Part shown: piece by piece, positions 1-7,060 of the stretch
Position numbering within the stretch: position 1 is the first letter of the stretch
Layout of the letters: each line of letters begins with the position of its first letter
NCBI GenBank assembly: GCA_005792225.1
Contig: SXSP01000187.1
Coordinates: 1-17,251 of the forward strand
DNA length: 17,251 bases
Reading direction: 5' to 3'
DNA from: Bdellovibrionales bacterium
Lineage (GTDB): Bacteria > Bdellovibrionota > Bdellovibrionia > Bdellovibrionales > JAMPXM01
Made by a program: the position numbers and the translations under genes
Notes under the pieces: model-generated
Database searches by the model: none
What the model saw: only the letters and a program-made list of their open reading frames with translations
Told to the model about the DNA's origin: nothing

Positions 1-203
1 CAGCCCTTCTTTGTGCCCGTGAGTCCCATATGCTCCCGGAGGGCATCGAGGAGAGAGGTCCAATGTTTCACATCAAGGTGAATGTCCTCACCGTTTACTT
101 TTAGGTGAATTCCGTTCGACCCCTCGGTCGATGAATTTTGTTGAGTCGACGATCGAGTTTCCAATGGCATTTTTGGCGGTGAATCCGTCGTTGGTTTTTC
201 CAT
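1..203 (-). CDS. (2Fe-2S)-binding subunit of a xanthine dehydrogenase/aldehyde oxidoreductase-type enzyme, N-terminal part (cut by left edge)
   Basis: Reading the minus strand from the ATG at 203 gives an open frame of 67 codons that runs off the window. After about 30 Ser/Thr/Pro-rich residues comes LKVNGEDIHLDVKHWTSLLD, followed by ALREHMGLTGTKKG. This matches the start of the plant-type ferredoxin domain of molybdenum-hydroxylase small subunits, where the next residues are normally the cluster-binding CDxGxCGACT. Those cysteines lie beyond the edge. In this family the subunit passes electrons between the molybdopterin centre and FAD during hydroxylation of aldehydes or purines. A Shine-Dalgarno-like GGAGGGGG lies just upstream of the chosen ATG. 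An overlapping ATG seven bases earlier is in another frame and soon hits a stop. No twin-arginine signal is seen, unlike periplasmic PaoA-type subunits, so a cytoplasmic enzyme is likely. The large Mo-binding subunit and FAD subunit would be expected further left. Confidence 0.82.
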   Translation of the reverse strand, partial: MEKPTTDSPPKMPLETRSSTQQNSSTEGSNGIHLKVNGEDIHLDVKHWTSLLDALREHMGLTGTKKG

Positions 204-320
204 TCCATCCCCCTCCGCGTTGACATCATCATCAAAGGAGGAATGCCGAATGGCCAACGTCAGATTCATTCGTGTATCACGTTACAAACCCCACCGATCT
301 GTTTTGTTGAATTGGAGAAC

Positions 321-785
321 TCACAGACTCAACTCCATCTGAATATTACATCTCAAGTAGTCGTCGTGGCTCGTGCCGCATTCGGTGAAGCCGTGCTTTC
401 GATAAAGTGAGATTGCGGGCTCAAGAACCGTATTCGAAAGGAGCAAGACTTTGCTCGCGTGATGCCGTCTGGCCCAATCGATTGCGGCTTCGATCAGAAG
501 GTCTCCATAACCGCGGCCACGATACTTGGGATCAACGGCCATTTTTGCCAGCTCAAAGCAACTCGGCCCGTGCGGTATGAGTGCGCATGTGCCAACCGGC
601 GTCCCCTCATCTAAAACAAAAAAGATCTCTCCGCCGGGCGACAGGATCGCTCGCTCGGGGTTTTCGAGCTGCTCCAAGTCCGTTTTCTCAACGCTGAAGT
701 GAGTTTCGATCCACTCCAGGTTAAGTTCCTTGAATGCGGCGAGATAGCGCGGGTGAAAGGTCTCGACGTTTGATGAACTCCTCAT
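321..785 (-). CDS. GNAT-family N-acetyltransferase
   Basis: The protein has 154 residues, normal for a single-domain GNAT enzyme that transfers acetyl from acetyl-CoA to an amine. The acetyl-CoA pyrophosphate loop is visible as VDPKYRGRGYGDLL (R/Q-x-x-G-x-G/A type) after the beta strand CFELAKMAV. The later segment SLYRKHGFTECG is the typical end of the fold (YxxxGF). The substrate cannot be told from sequence. The start codon overlaps the stop of the DUF2000 gene upstream (ATGA, 782-785), so the two are translationally coupled and belong to one transcript. That transcript probably answers to the divergent HxlR regulator at 1319. Confidence 0.88.
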   Translation of the reverse strand: MRSSSNVETFHPRYLAAFKELNLEWIETHFSVEKTDLEQLENPERAILSPGGEIFFVLDEGTPVGTCALIPHGPSCFELAKMAVDPKYRGRGYGDLLIEAAIDWARRHHASKVLLLSNTVLEPAISLYRKHGFTECGTSHDDYLRCNIQMELSL

Positions 786-1201
786 GCAAATAACCGGAAC
801 GAAGACGTCATCGACGAAATTAATTTTTTCGGGCCGAGAAGCGCGATACCGACGTAGCTGAGATCTTCATTTGAAGTGAGCGCGAGCAGTTCGCGATAAG
901 CTTCGAAGGTCCGCGCTTTGCGGGCCGGTTCCGAAAAGTCGATGACGAGGACTTCTTTGTTTTCGCCCGCGAGGTCGCGAAGGTTCTTGAGATCCGTTGG
1001 GCTTGCCTGCAAGAGCGGAACGGGAATATTAACCAAGCCGGCGTGGAAGATACCAGAGCCATCCTGAAGGTCCTCGGCGACGATCTCCGGATTCTTCATG
1101 CCGATCGTGATGGCGAGAACCGCCGACGCGTTGGCCGCGAAGCCAGGGGGCAGGCCCTCGGCGAGAATGATGACACATTTTTGATCCGGTTTCCCGTTCA
1201 T
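782..1201 (-). CDS. DUF2000 family protein
   Basis: The protein has 139 residues and the DUF2000 pattern: KCVIILAEGLPPGFAANASA near the N-terminus, a middle segment with GSGIFHAGLVNIPVPLLQAS, then VLVIDFSEPARKARTFEAYR and a C-terminal YVGIALLGPKK. The family has a peptidyl-tRNA-hydrolase-2-like fold as far as I recall, but no established function, so no activity is claimed. A strong Shine-Dalgarno (AGGAG at 1209-1213, seven bases before the ATG) supports the start. It is the first gene of a two-gene unit with the GNAT gene and is divergent from an HxlR regulator. This arrangement suggests a small inducible module for modifying or detoxifying a small molecule; that role is inference. Confidence 0.85.
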   Translation of the reverse strand: MNGKPDQKCVIILAEGLPPGFAANASAVLAITIGMKNPEIVAEDLQDGSGIFHAGLVNIPVPLLQASPTDLKNLRDLAGENKEVLVIDFSEPARKARTFEAYRELLALTSNEDLSYVGIALLGPKKLISSMTSSFRLFA

Positions 1202-1275
1202 CTCTGATCTCCTTTCGTTGCGTTGAAAATTGATGTATCACCGGATGCGAAAACCGATCGAATAGGAGATTTCAG

Positions 1276-1303
1276 AAACTAGTATCGTTTTGGATACTAG
1301 TTT
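1276..1303. promoter_or_regulatory. Perfect inverted repeat, candidate HxlR operator
   Basis: AAACTAGTATC (1276-1286) and GATACTAGTTT (1293-1303) are exact reverse complements separated by six bases. The repeat lies between the divergent DUF2000 and HxlR genes and ends 15 bases before the HxlR start codon. Each arm contains GATACT read outward, a plausible -10 element, so binding here could block both promoters. Assignment to the adjacent HxlR protein is by position and symmetry, not by a known consensus. Confidence 0.7.
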
Positions 1304-1318
1304 TGATGGGGTGCCGAA

Positions 1319-1687
1319 ATGGCGAAAAAGAAATTTAACTGTCCAGCTGAGTTGTGCCTGAGTCTCATCGGGGGTAGGTGGAAGGCGATTCTTCTCTACA
1401 ACATGCGAAAATCGCCTCGCAGATTCGGTGAGCTGCGACGGCTTTCGCCTGGTATTACTCAGGCAACTCTGACTCGGGAGTTGCGGGATCTTGAGGCAAG
1501 CGGACTGGTCGAACGCTCGGTCTTGGGGCGCGATCGGCTCTCGGGTGTCGAGTACGCACTGAGTCCCAAGGGCGAATCACTTAAGCCGATTCTCTACGCG
1601 ATGATCCGTTGGGGAATCGCCAACCAATCCGATTACGTCATCGGCGAATTCGGAATGGCACCGTTTACCAATTCGCGAGGCTCATGA
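1319..1687 (+). CDS. HxlR-family winged-helix transcriptional regulator
   Basis: The 122-residue protein has the compact HxlR layout. NCPAELCLSLIGGRWKAILLY opens the winged helix, FGELRRLSPGITQATLTRELRDLEASGLVER is the recognition helix region, and VEYALSPKGESLKPIL forms the wing and the start of the dimerisation helix. Family members bind as dimers to palindromes and often sense electrophiles or oxidants through an N-terminal cysteine. Cys8 and Cys13 lie in the right area, which makes redox sensing possible but unproven. It is divergent from the DUF2000/GNAT pair, with a perfect inverted repeat just upstream. Its last 23 bases overlap the 3' end of the convergent LysR gene. Confidence 0.92.
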   Translation: MAKKKFNCPAELCLSLIGGRWKAILLYNMRKSPRRFGELRRLSPGITQATLTRELRDLEASGLVERSVLGRDRLSGVEYALSPKGESLKPILYAMIRWGIANQSDYVIGEFGMAPFTNSRGS

Positions 1688-2591
1688 GACAAGCGGATTT
1701 CGGTCCGCGAATGAGTTCGTGATTTTCGACGAAGTTTAAAAAGGATCGAAGGGCCGAACTCTCGTTTTTCTCCGACCAGTAGGCGGCCAGACTCATTCGG
1801 GCGAACTCATTCTTGATCGGAACAAAGCTCGTACCGGGTATCGCGAATTGACTGAGTGATTGAGTCGTCAAGAGGAGCCCGCGTCCGCTGGCCACGAGAA
1901 AGGGGCAGTGTTGATCTTGCTCTCTTTGGTGAAACCGGACCTCGGTCTTTTCTTGTCTGAAGAGCTGAACGACGGAATTGTAGAAGCCCTCGACTTCCTT
2001 TTTGTCGTGCATGATCAACGTTTCGCCTTGAAGATCCTGGATTGAGATATGTTTTCTCCGTCTGAGCCGGTGGTCGTCGGGCACCAAGACGCCGAGCGCT
2101 TCCTGAACGAGGACGAGTGAAGAGTATTCGTCGTGCGGGGCCGCCGGCGCTTGGACGATCGCGAGGTCGATTCGCGATTTCTTCAGGCGAGTCATTTGCT
2201 CGTCCACTTTGCCGTCGAATGTCTCGAGTTGAACTCGCGGATGACTCTCCTTAAATTTCCAGATCGCCTTCATTACACTCGAATAAAGGGCAGCGGTTGT
2301 AAGCCCGATCCGAATGGTGCCGCTCCGAACGCGCTCGGCTTCTTTTGCGGATCTCTTCGCCTCATTCACGCTCTGGAGGATGTCACGCGCATCTTTTAAA
2401 AGCGACATTCCGGCCGCGGTGAGTTCAACCTTTCGGGTGTGTCGGAGAAAGAGTTTAACGCCGAGATCCTCCTCGAGCTTCGCGATCAAACGCGTCAGCG
2501 GAGGTTGGGTCATATTGAGGCGCTCGGCCGCAAGTCGGAAGTTGAGAGTCTCCGCCACCGATACGAATGCCGACATTTCACGTATATCCAT
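1665..2591 (-). CDS. LysR-family transcriptional regulator
   Basis: The protein has 308 residues, typical for LysR regulators. The N-terminal helix-turn-helix is clear: MSAFVSVAETLNFRLAAERL, NMTQPPLTRLIAKLEEDLGV, then KLFLRHTRKVELTAAG. The effector-binding domain begins near residue 90 with GTIRIGLTTAALYSSVM. No strong Shine-Dalgarno precedes the ATG at 2591. The gene is divergent from the flavoprotein gene at 2691, with 99 bases between the starts, the classical arrangement for a LysR regulator controlling its neighbour. The inducer is unknown. The 3' end overlaps the convergent HxlR gene by 23 bases. Confidence 0.93.
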   Translation of the reverse strand: MDIREMSAFVSVAETLNFRLAAERLNMTQPPLTRLIAKLEEDLGVKLFLRHTRKVELTAAGMSLLKDARDILQSVNEAKRSAKEAERVRSGTIRIGLTTAALYSSVMKAIWKFKESHPRVQLETFDGKVDEQMTRLKKSRIDLAIVQAPAAPHDEYSSLVLVQEALGVLVPDDHRLRRRKHISIQDLQGETLIMHDKKEVEGFYNSVVQLFRQEKTEVRFHQREQDQHCPFLVASGRGLLLTTQSLSQFAIPGTSFVPIKNEFARMSLAAYWSEKNESSALRSFLNFVENHELIRGPKSACLMSLANW

Positions 2592-2604
2592 GAGAGCATT
2601 ATTA

Positions 2605-2635
2605 CCTTTTTTGTATCAATCGTCGATCAAAAAGG
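2605..2635. promoter_or_regulatory. Candidate LysR operator between LysR and flavoprotein genes
   Basis: CCTTTTT (2605-2611) and AAAAAGG (2629-2635) are exact inverted arms. Between them an ATC...GAT pair (2615-2617 and 2625-2627) adds nearly aligned symmetry. It lies in the divergent gap, 14 bases from the LysR start, where LysR proteins usually bind. The identification rests on symmetry and position only. Confidence 0.4.
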
Positions 2636-2690
2636 AAATTCACAAGGTGCGTGGGTAACGTTAATCTTAAGTCAAAAAAGGGGAGCCCTC

Positions 2691-3632
2691 ATGGCGAAGT
2701 TATCCAAAGCATACGATGTGCTCGTGATTGGCGGGGGCCCGGCGGGCCTAAGTGCGGCACTCGCCCTCGGGAGGATGAAGAGAACAGCTCTCGTCTGCGA
2801 CGATGGGCGCCCGAGAAATGCGCCATCTTCTCATGCGAACAATCTTCCTTCTCAAGACGGAATTCATCCGGGACTCTGGCGCGAGAAGGCGCGTGCGGAC
2901 TTAAGAAAATACAAGACGATTGAGTTTCATGATGGCGCCGTTCACTCCGTGGTGAGTCGCGACAAGCATTTTCTCGTGGAGCTTGGCTCGGGCGAAAGTT
3001 TAGTCGTCAGAAAGGTCATTCTCGCGCACGGGATTCGTGACCGCTTACCCGCGATCGAGGGTCTCGAAGCGCTTTGGGGAAAGGCGGCCTTCCACTGCCC
3101 ATATTGTCACGGATTCGAGATTCAGGGAAAAAAGCTCGGCCTCATCGGAAACGGAAAGATGGCGGAACATCTGATTCCGATGCTCGCTACACTCAGCGAC
3201 GATCTCATGCTCCTGACTCAAGGGCCATCGGAGCTCGATCCAGAGTTCCGTTCAAGACTCGATCAGCATGGGATCAAGGTCGTCGAAAAGACAATTGCGA
3301 CCCTTGATTTTACTGGTGAAGAGCTAAAGGCCGTTCGATTTGAAGACGGCCAACGCCTCGAGCGCGAAGCCCTCTTCATTGCTCCGACGTTCCCGATCGC
3401 CATGAAGGCGGACTTCGGTGAGAAGCTTGGTTGCGAGAAAACGGAAATGGGCCACTTTAAAACCGTGGAGACCGGAAAGACAACGGTTGCGGGAGTCTTC
3501 GCCGCCGGCGATATTGCCGTGGGCCCGCAATCCGTTCTGGGTGCCGCGTCCCTCGGGCAACTCGCTGGGGCGGGTGCGGTCCATGAGCTCGTGCACGAGG
3601 ACTTCAAACTTGGACGGACTTCAAAGTCCTGA
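2691..3632 (+). CDS. Thioredoxin-reductase-like NAD(P)/FAD-dependent oxidoreductase with CPYCHG motif
   Basis: Starting at the ATG at 2691 gives 313 residues, the usual length, and GGGGAG just upstream (2680-2685) fits as ribosome site. Upstream in-frame ATGs would reach into the LysR gene and are unlikely. The protein has an FAD-binding GGGPAG (14-19), a redox motif Cys136-Pro-Tyr-Cys139-His140, a second dinucleotide motif GNGKMA (153-158) and the FAD-closing FAAGD (270-274). CxxC followed by His is shared with bacterial thioredoxin-reductase-like enzymes and fungal dithiol oxidases of the GliT type, whereas classical TrxB has CATCDG. The substrate is therefore probably a small dithiol or an unrecognised thiol partner rather than thioredoxin itself; this is inference. 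It is divergent from a LysR gene and overlaps the convergent MFS gene by 29 bases. Confidence 0.88.
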   Translation: MAKLSKAYDVLVIGGGPAGLSAALALGRMKRTALVCDDGRPRNAPSSHANNLPSQDGIHPGLWREKARADLRKYKTIEFHDGAVHSVVSRDKHFLVELGSGESLVVRKVILAHGIRDRLPAIEGLEALWGKAAFHCPYCHGFEIQGKKLGLIGNGKMAEHLIPMLATLSDDLMLLTQGPSELDPEFRSRLDQHGIKVVEKTIATLDFTGEELKAVRFEDGQRLEREALFIAPTFPIAMKADFGEKLGCEKTEMGHFKTVETGKTTVAGVFAAGDIAVGPQSVLGAASLGQLAGAGAVHELVHEDFKLGRTSKS

Positions 3633-4758
3633 TCATCGCGGCGCCGCTGGCGAGGAGAGCCAAGGCCATCACACCTCGCCAACCGAAACCTCCGTATACG
3701 TTGGTTGAAATCGCGGAGCCGAGAGCGAAACTGATAAACATTCCCGTAACAAAAACCGCGTTCAGCGAAGAGCGGGAGGACGCATCGAGCGAATAGATGA
3801 TCGATTGGTGCGAAATCAGCGACATCTGTGTTCCGGCATCGAAGACGATCGCTCCCAAGATGAGCGCCAAAATCGAGCTCGGGAGGGCGAACATCCAAGC
3901 GAATGATGCGATCACCAGGAGAACCGCGAGGCGAATGACGAAAACGGGGCCACGGGAATCAGAAATTTTTCCCGCAAGGGGAGCGACGAGGGCGCCGGCC
4001 GCGCCCGCAAGACCGAAGAGCCCGATCTGCAGAGTCGAAAACTGAAACTCCGGCTCGGAGAGATGAAACGAGAGGTTAGTCCAAAAAGCGCTGAAGGCAA
4101 ATCCAACCAAACCGTGGGTGATGAGTGACCGAGTCAGAAGGGGTTCGCTCAGAGGAAGTCGAATGAGCTTTTTCATCAACTCTGCATATCGGATCGACTG
4201 GGCAGGTGCGGTCGAAGGTAAGAGCAGAAAAACTGCTCCGAGAAAGAGCGCAATGAGAATCGAGAAAGACCAAAACACCCATCTCCAGTCAAACTGTGTC
4301 TCGATCCACCCACTCACGGTTCGAGAGGCCAAAATGCCGATGAGAAGGCCCGACATCACGAGGCCAACGACCTTTCCGCGCTCCTTTGCCGGCGCGATCT
4401 CGGCCGCGATGGGAACAAAGTCTTGCGCGACACTCGCGAAGATGCCTACCACAAAGCTCGCGGCAAAGAGTTGCCAGAGTGACGTCGATGCACCAATCGC
4501 GAGAAGACCCAACGAGAGCACAAGCATCTTACGAGTGGCGAGCTGCTTTTTATTTACGATGTCTCCTAGGGGAACGAGAAAGAAGATTCCCAGCGCGTAA
4601 CCGATCTGCGTGATTGTCGCGAGGAGACCGATCACCGACGCTTGAGTTTGAAAGACGTGCGCAAGTTCACCGAGAATGGACTGGTTGAGGTAAATACCGG
4701 AAACCGCGAGACCGGTTGCGACGGCGAGGACGAAATAAGTGAGTTTTAAAGTTTTCAT
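3604..4758 (-). CDS. MFS transporter (drug/metabolite efflux type)
   Basis: The protein has 384 residues with about twelve hydrophobic segments, the length of a single major-facilitator carrier. The N-terminus YFVLAVATGLAVSGIYLNQSIL followed by GELAHVF resembles the 'YLNQPIL' opening of bacterial MFS exporters. VPLGDIVNKKQLATRKML is the conserved cytoplasmic loop between helices 2 and 3. Motif-C-like glycines follow in GLVMSGLLIGILASRTVSGW, and GKISDSRGPVFVIRLA is the matching loop in the second half. It probably exports a small compound by proton antiport; the substrate is unknown. It is divergent from the LysR gene at 4853, its likely regulator. The 3' end overlaps the flavoprotein gene. 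Confidence 0.9.
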   Translation of the reverse strand: MKTLKLTYFVLAVATGLAVSGIYLNQSILGELAHVFQTQASVIGLLATITQIGYALGIFFLVPLGDIVNKKQLATRKMLVLSLGLLAIGASTSLWQLFAASFVVGIFASVAQDFVPIAAEIAPAKERGKVVGLVMSGLLIGILASRTVSGWIETQFDWRWVFWSFSILIALFLGAVFLLLPSTAPAQSIRYAELMKKLIRLPLSEPLLTRSLITHGLVGFAFSAFWTNLSFHLSEPEFQFSTLQIGLFGLAGAAGALVAPLAGKISDSRGPVFVIRLAVLLVIASFAWMFALPSSILALILGAIVFDAGTQMSLISHQSIIYSLDASSRSSLNAVFVTGMFISFALGSAISTNVYGGFGWRGVMALALLASGAAMIRTLKSVQV

Positions 4759-4813
4759 GGAGCACCTCTCAAGCCAAACAATAGCGGAATGATCTCGTCA
4801 GTTCCAATTCGAC

Positions 4814-4829
4814 ATTGGCATCAATTGAT
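4814..4829. promoter_or_regulatory. Overlapping palindromes, candidate LysR operator for the MFS gene
   Basis: ATTGGCATCAAT (4814-4825, inverted arms ATTG/CAAT) overlaps the perfect palindrome ATCAATTGAT (4820-4829). Both lie in the gap between the divergent MFS and LysR genes. The site would abut a start codon at 4835, which slightly favours the later LysR start at 4853. Confidence 0.4.
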
Positions 4830-4852
4830 AAGAAATGCTAATCAGTGAAGAT

Positions 4853-5728
4853 ATGGACATCCACCAACTTCGTTCATTTTTGGTTCTGGCGAACCTCCTT
4901 CATTTTCGCAAAGCCGCCGAGGCACTCAACATGACCCAGTCGGCGCTCAGTCAGCAGATGGCGAAACTCGAACGTGAGTACGATCTAGAACTCTTTCACC
5001 GCACCAGCCGCGCCGTCTCGCTCACCTCCGCGGGGCGTCTGTTGCAGCGACGGGGGCGGAAGCTCGTCGCGGATTACGAGAAGCTGGATCAAGAGATGCG
5101 ATCGATCTCCGAGCGAAGTTCCGTGCGACTCGGGTATCTTGAGTACCAAAACTTAGGCTTCGTTCATCGCACGGTTCGAAACTTCTCGAATGAGTCGGAC
5201 AAAGCCCGACTTGAAGTCATAAACGTCAATGCGAAGGAGATCGTTCAGCAGGTGATTCAGGGCGAGATCGACCTCGGCATCACGCATCTTCCGGTCGACG
5301 GCGGAGACTTGATGGTGTCACCCTTGTTAAAAGGTGAGTGGGGGTTCATCGTGCCTTCCGATCACCCGTGCGCTGAAAAACCTCGGCTCACCGCCGCTGA
5401 CGTCGAAGGTGAAAAGCTGATTCTCTTTAAGCGAGACTTAAATCCCACCGCATACGACACGTTCATTAAGAGTTTGAAGGGGCGAAAACCGAAGGTGAGC
5501 CTTCACATCACCCAATCCGCTCAGGGACCGCAGCTCGTTAAAGATCGCGCGGGTTTATTTCTCGTCGCCTCTTACGTTGTCCAGCCGCTCGCGCAAGGTC
5601 TCGTCTTCAAACCCTATACGGGTTTGGGCCGCGAGATCCAACTAGGCCTCATCTGGCGAAAAAGGCCAAAGGCGTCTACCCGACTCGTCATCGACGAGTT
5701 GAAGCGGCAAGCAAAAAGCTTCGAATGA
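4853..5728 (+). CDS. LysR-family transcriptional regulator
   Basis: From the ATG at 4853 the protein has 291 residues and begins MDIHQLRSFLVLANLLHFRK, the standard LysR opening. The helix-turn-helix is AAEALNMTQSALSQQMAKLE, followed by LFHRTSRAVSLTSAG. The effector domain begins near residue 85 with SVRLGYLEYQNLGFVH. An ATG at 4835 would add six residues; neither start has a convincing ribosome site. I prefer 4853 by similarity to family N-termini and because a palindrome lies just before 4835. It is divergent from the MFS exporter, its probable target. Its 3' end overlaps the NadM-Nudix gene by 41 bases. Confidence 0.92.
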   Translation: MDIHQLRSFLVLANLLHFRKAAEALNMTQSALSQQMAKLEREYDLELFHRTSRAVSLTSAGRLLQRRGRKLVADYEKLDQEMRSISERSSVRLGYLEYQNLGFVHRTVRNFSNESDKARLEVINVNAKEIVQQVIQGEIDLGITHLPVDGGDLMVSPLLKGEWGFIVPSDHPCAEKPRLTAADVEGEKLILFKRDLNPTAYDTFIKSLKGRKPKVSLHITQSAQGPQLVKDRAGLFLVASYVVQPLAQGLVFKPYTGLGREIQLGLIWRKRPKASTRLVIDELKRQAKSFE

Positions 5729-6710
5729 TGTGAAAGTGGTCCTCGAAGAATTCGGGTTCCATTTTTTCGATTTGCTCGAGCGGAAACCAACGCGCATCCG
5801 CCGCATCATCGTTTGCTTCGATCTTCGCCGTCGAATCACCTGGTAGCTCAAAGAGATGCGCGTGGGTGATCGTGCGCCCCCGACTCGAACGTAGCGGATG
5901 ATCAAAGGTGCGCGCATGGCTGAAAGCACGACGTAAAGACGCGTCGGGAACTTCGATCTTCGTTTCTTCTCGCAGCTCCCGAAGTGAGCAATCGAAAATC
6001 AATTCACGTGGATCAAGAAAGCCCCCCGGGATGGCCCAAAGGTCTTTGCCCGGTGCCTTCTTCCGTTTGATTAAGATCATCCGCCCTGCTTGGATCACGA
6101 GAGCATCCGTCGTGACGAAGACTGGTTCAAAGGGGCTCTCCGACCACGCATCCTTATATTTATCGATCGCGCGTTGTTCCTCGACGAGCCGCTGATACTC
6201 AGGCGTCGTAGCAAAGCGCGTAAGAAATTTCTTCGTCGCCTCTGCGAGATTGAGATCCGAATTGACCGAAGAGGCATCCCTAAAAAAGTTTTCGCGAATG
6301 GACTTCTGGCTCACGTTCGAAAATCCTTCGACCTTCTTGAAATCCCAGTTCGTAAACCACTTTTCGTCAGCGAGATTGTAGTGAGTGAATCGCCGCGCGT
6401 TCGGGGCGATACTTGTCACGGAATCGATCACGCTCTTGATCCAGACCGCTTCATCGTCGAACCGGTCGGGAACTTCAATGAACAAGACGCGCGACCGATG
6501 TTGTGGATCAAGATTCGCGTCGATGAAATCGCGTCGCTCACTTGCAATCCAAGGGTTGCGCAGGCTACGAGCCGACCTTGCAGATCCGATGATCACCACC
6601 ACGCCATCGTTCGCCGCCAGTGCGGTCTCAACAAGTTTTCGGTGTCCCTCGTGAAAAGGCTGAAATCGACCGACAACCACTCCAACGGTTGAAAAGCTTA
6701 AATTCATCAT
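5688..6710 (-). CDS. nadM: Bifunctional nicotinamide-nucleotide adenylyltransferase / Nudix hydrolase
   Basis: The protein has 340 residues and two domains. The N-terminal half (about 1-170) is an NMN adenylyltransferase, joining NMN and ATP to NAD+. It shows GRFQPFHEGH (14-23), the RNPW-x3-ER segment (51-59) and VSQKSIRENFF (133-143), equivalent to the C-terminal ISxxxIR motif. The second half (about 195-340) is a Nudix hydrolase with the box from Gly230 (GFLDPRE) to Ile252 (RELREETKI). The glycine near the end of the box is Lys251 here, while the metal-binding RE-x2-EE residues are present. Fusions of this kind are known, for example in Synechocystis and Francisella, where the Nudix part acts on ADP-ribose. 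It is the last gene of the pncB operon and overlaps the upstream fragment by four bases (ATGA). Confidence 0.94.
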   Translation of the reverse strand: MMNLSFSTVGVVVGRFQPFHEGHRKLVETALAANDGVVVIIGSARSARSLRNPWIASERRDFIDANLDPQHRSRVLFIEVPDRFDDEAVWIKSVIDSVTSIAPNARRFTHYNLADEKWFTNWDFKKVEGFSNVSQKSIRENFFRDASSVNSDLNLAEATKKFLTRFATTPEYQRLVEEQRAIDKYKDAWSESPFEPVFVTTDALVIQAGRMILIKRKKAPGKDLWAIPGGFLDPRELIFDCSLRELREETKIEVPDASLRRAFSHARTFDHPLRSSRGRTITHAHLFELPGDSTAKIEANDDAADARWFPLEQIEKMEPEFFEDHFHIIRSFLLAASTRR

Positions 6711-7033
6711 CCCTGAAGTCCTCTCTGACGGCTGCGAATTTCACCGACCATTTTATTTTTTAGCTCAAAGAGATTCGTCTCTAAGCCGACCGGGTAGGAG
6801 TGAGGATTCAAAAAACGCTGAATCGTCGGATGCAAGTAACTGATGTCCTCAGCGCGACGCCGACGGCTGGATTCGACATGGGTGTCTCGCCGAATCACGG
6901 CACCATTTCTCACGACGGGTTTCAAGAGATCCTCGAATGTGGACGAGGGTGAGAAGACTTTTCTCCGCGTGGCATCCGAAGGATCCACAATCTCAAAGGA
7001 ATCACTCGGGGAGTGATTCAAATCAAAAATCAT
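6707..7033 (-). CDS. C-terminal fragment of nicotinate phosphoribosyltransferase, in frame with pncB after an internal TAA
   Basis: This open frame of 108 codons looks like a separate small gene, but its sequence belongs to the C-terminus of nicotinate phosphoribosyltransferase. The end, PTIQRFLNPHSYPVGLETNL followed by FELKNKMVGEIR, is the family's usual C-terminal motif (NPHxYPVGL...L). It lies in the same frame as the pncB frame that ends at 7061. The nine codons between the TAA and this ATG read RADGFFSGD, which joins smoothly to MIFDL. The ATG at 7033 is therefore an ordinary internal methionine of the ancestral gene. No clear ribosome site precedes it, so independent translation is doubtful. 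The 3' end overlaps nadM by four bases. Confidence 0.85.
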   Translation of the reverse strand: MIFDLNHSPSDSFEIVDPSDATRRKVFSPSSTFEDLLKPVVRNGAVIRRDTHVESSRRRRAEDISYLHPTIQRFLNPHSYPVGLETNLFELKNKMVGEIRSRQRGLQG

Positions 7034-7060
7034 ATCGCCGGAGAAAAACCCGTCGGCGCG

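Noticed and set aside
204..320. A terminator or small gene in the gap between the GNAT gene and the Fe-S subunit gene
   Set aside because: No stem followed by a T run and no convincing frame were found; only the ribosome site of the Fe-S gene is clear.
2439..2690. An 84-residue N-terminal extension of the flavoprotein
   Set aside because: It would overlap the LysR gene and has no relation to the family; the ATG at 2691 has GGGGAG upstream and begins just before the FAD motif.
6707..7033. A separate small hypothetical gene between pncB and nadM
   Set aside because: Its C-terminus carries the nicotinate phosphoribosyltransferase end motif and it is in the same frame as pncB, so it is the rest of that gene.
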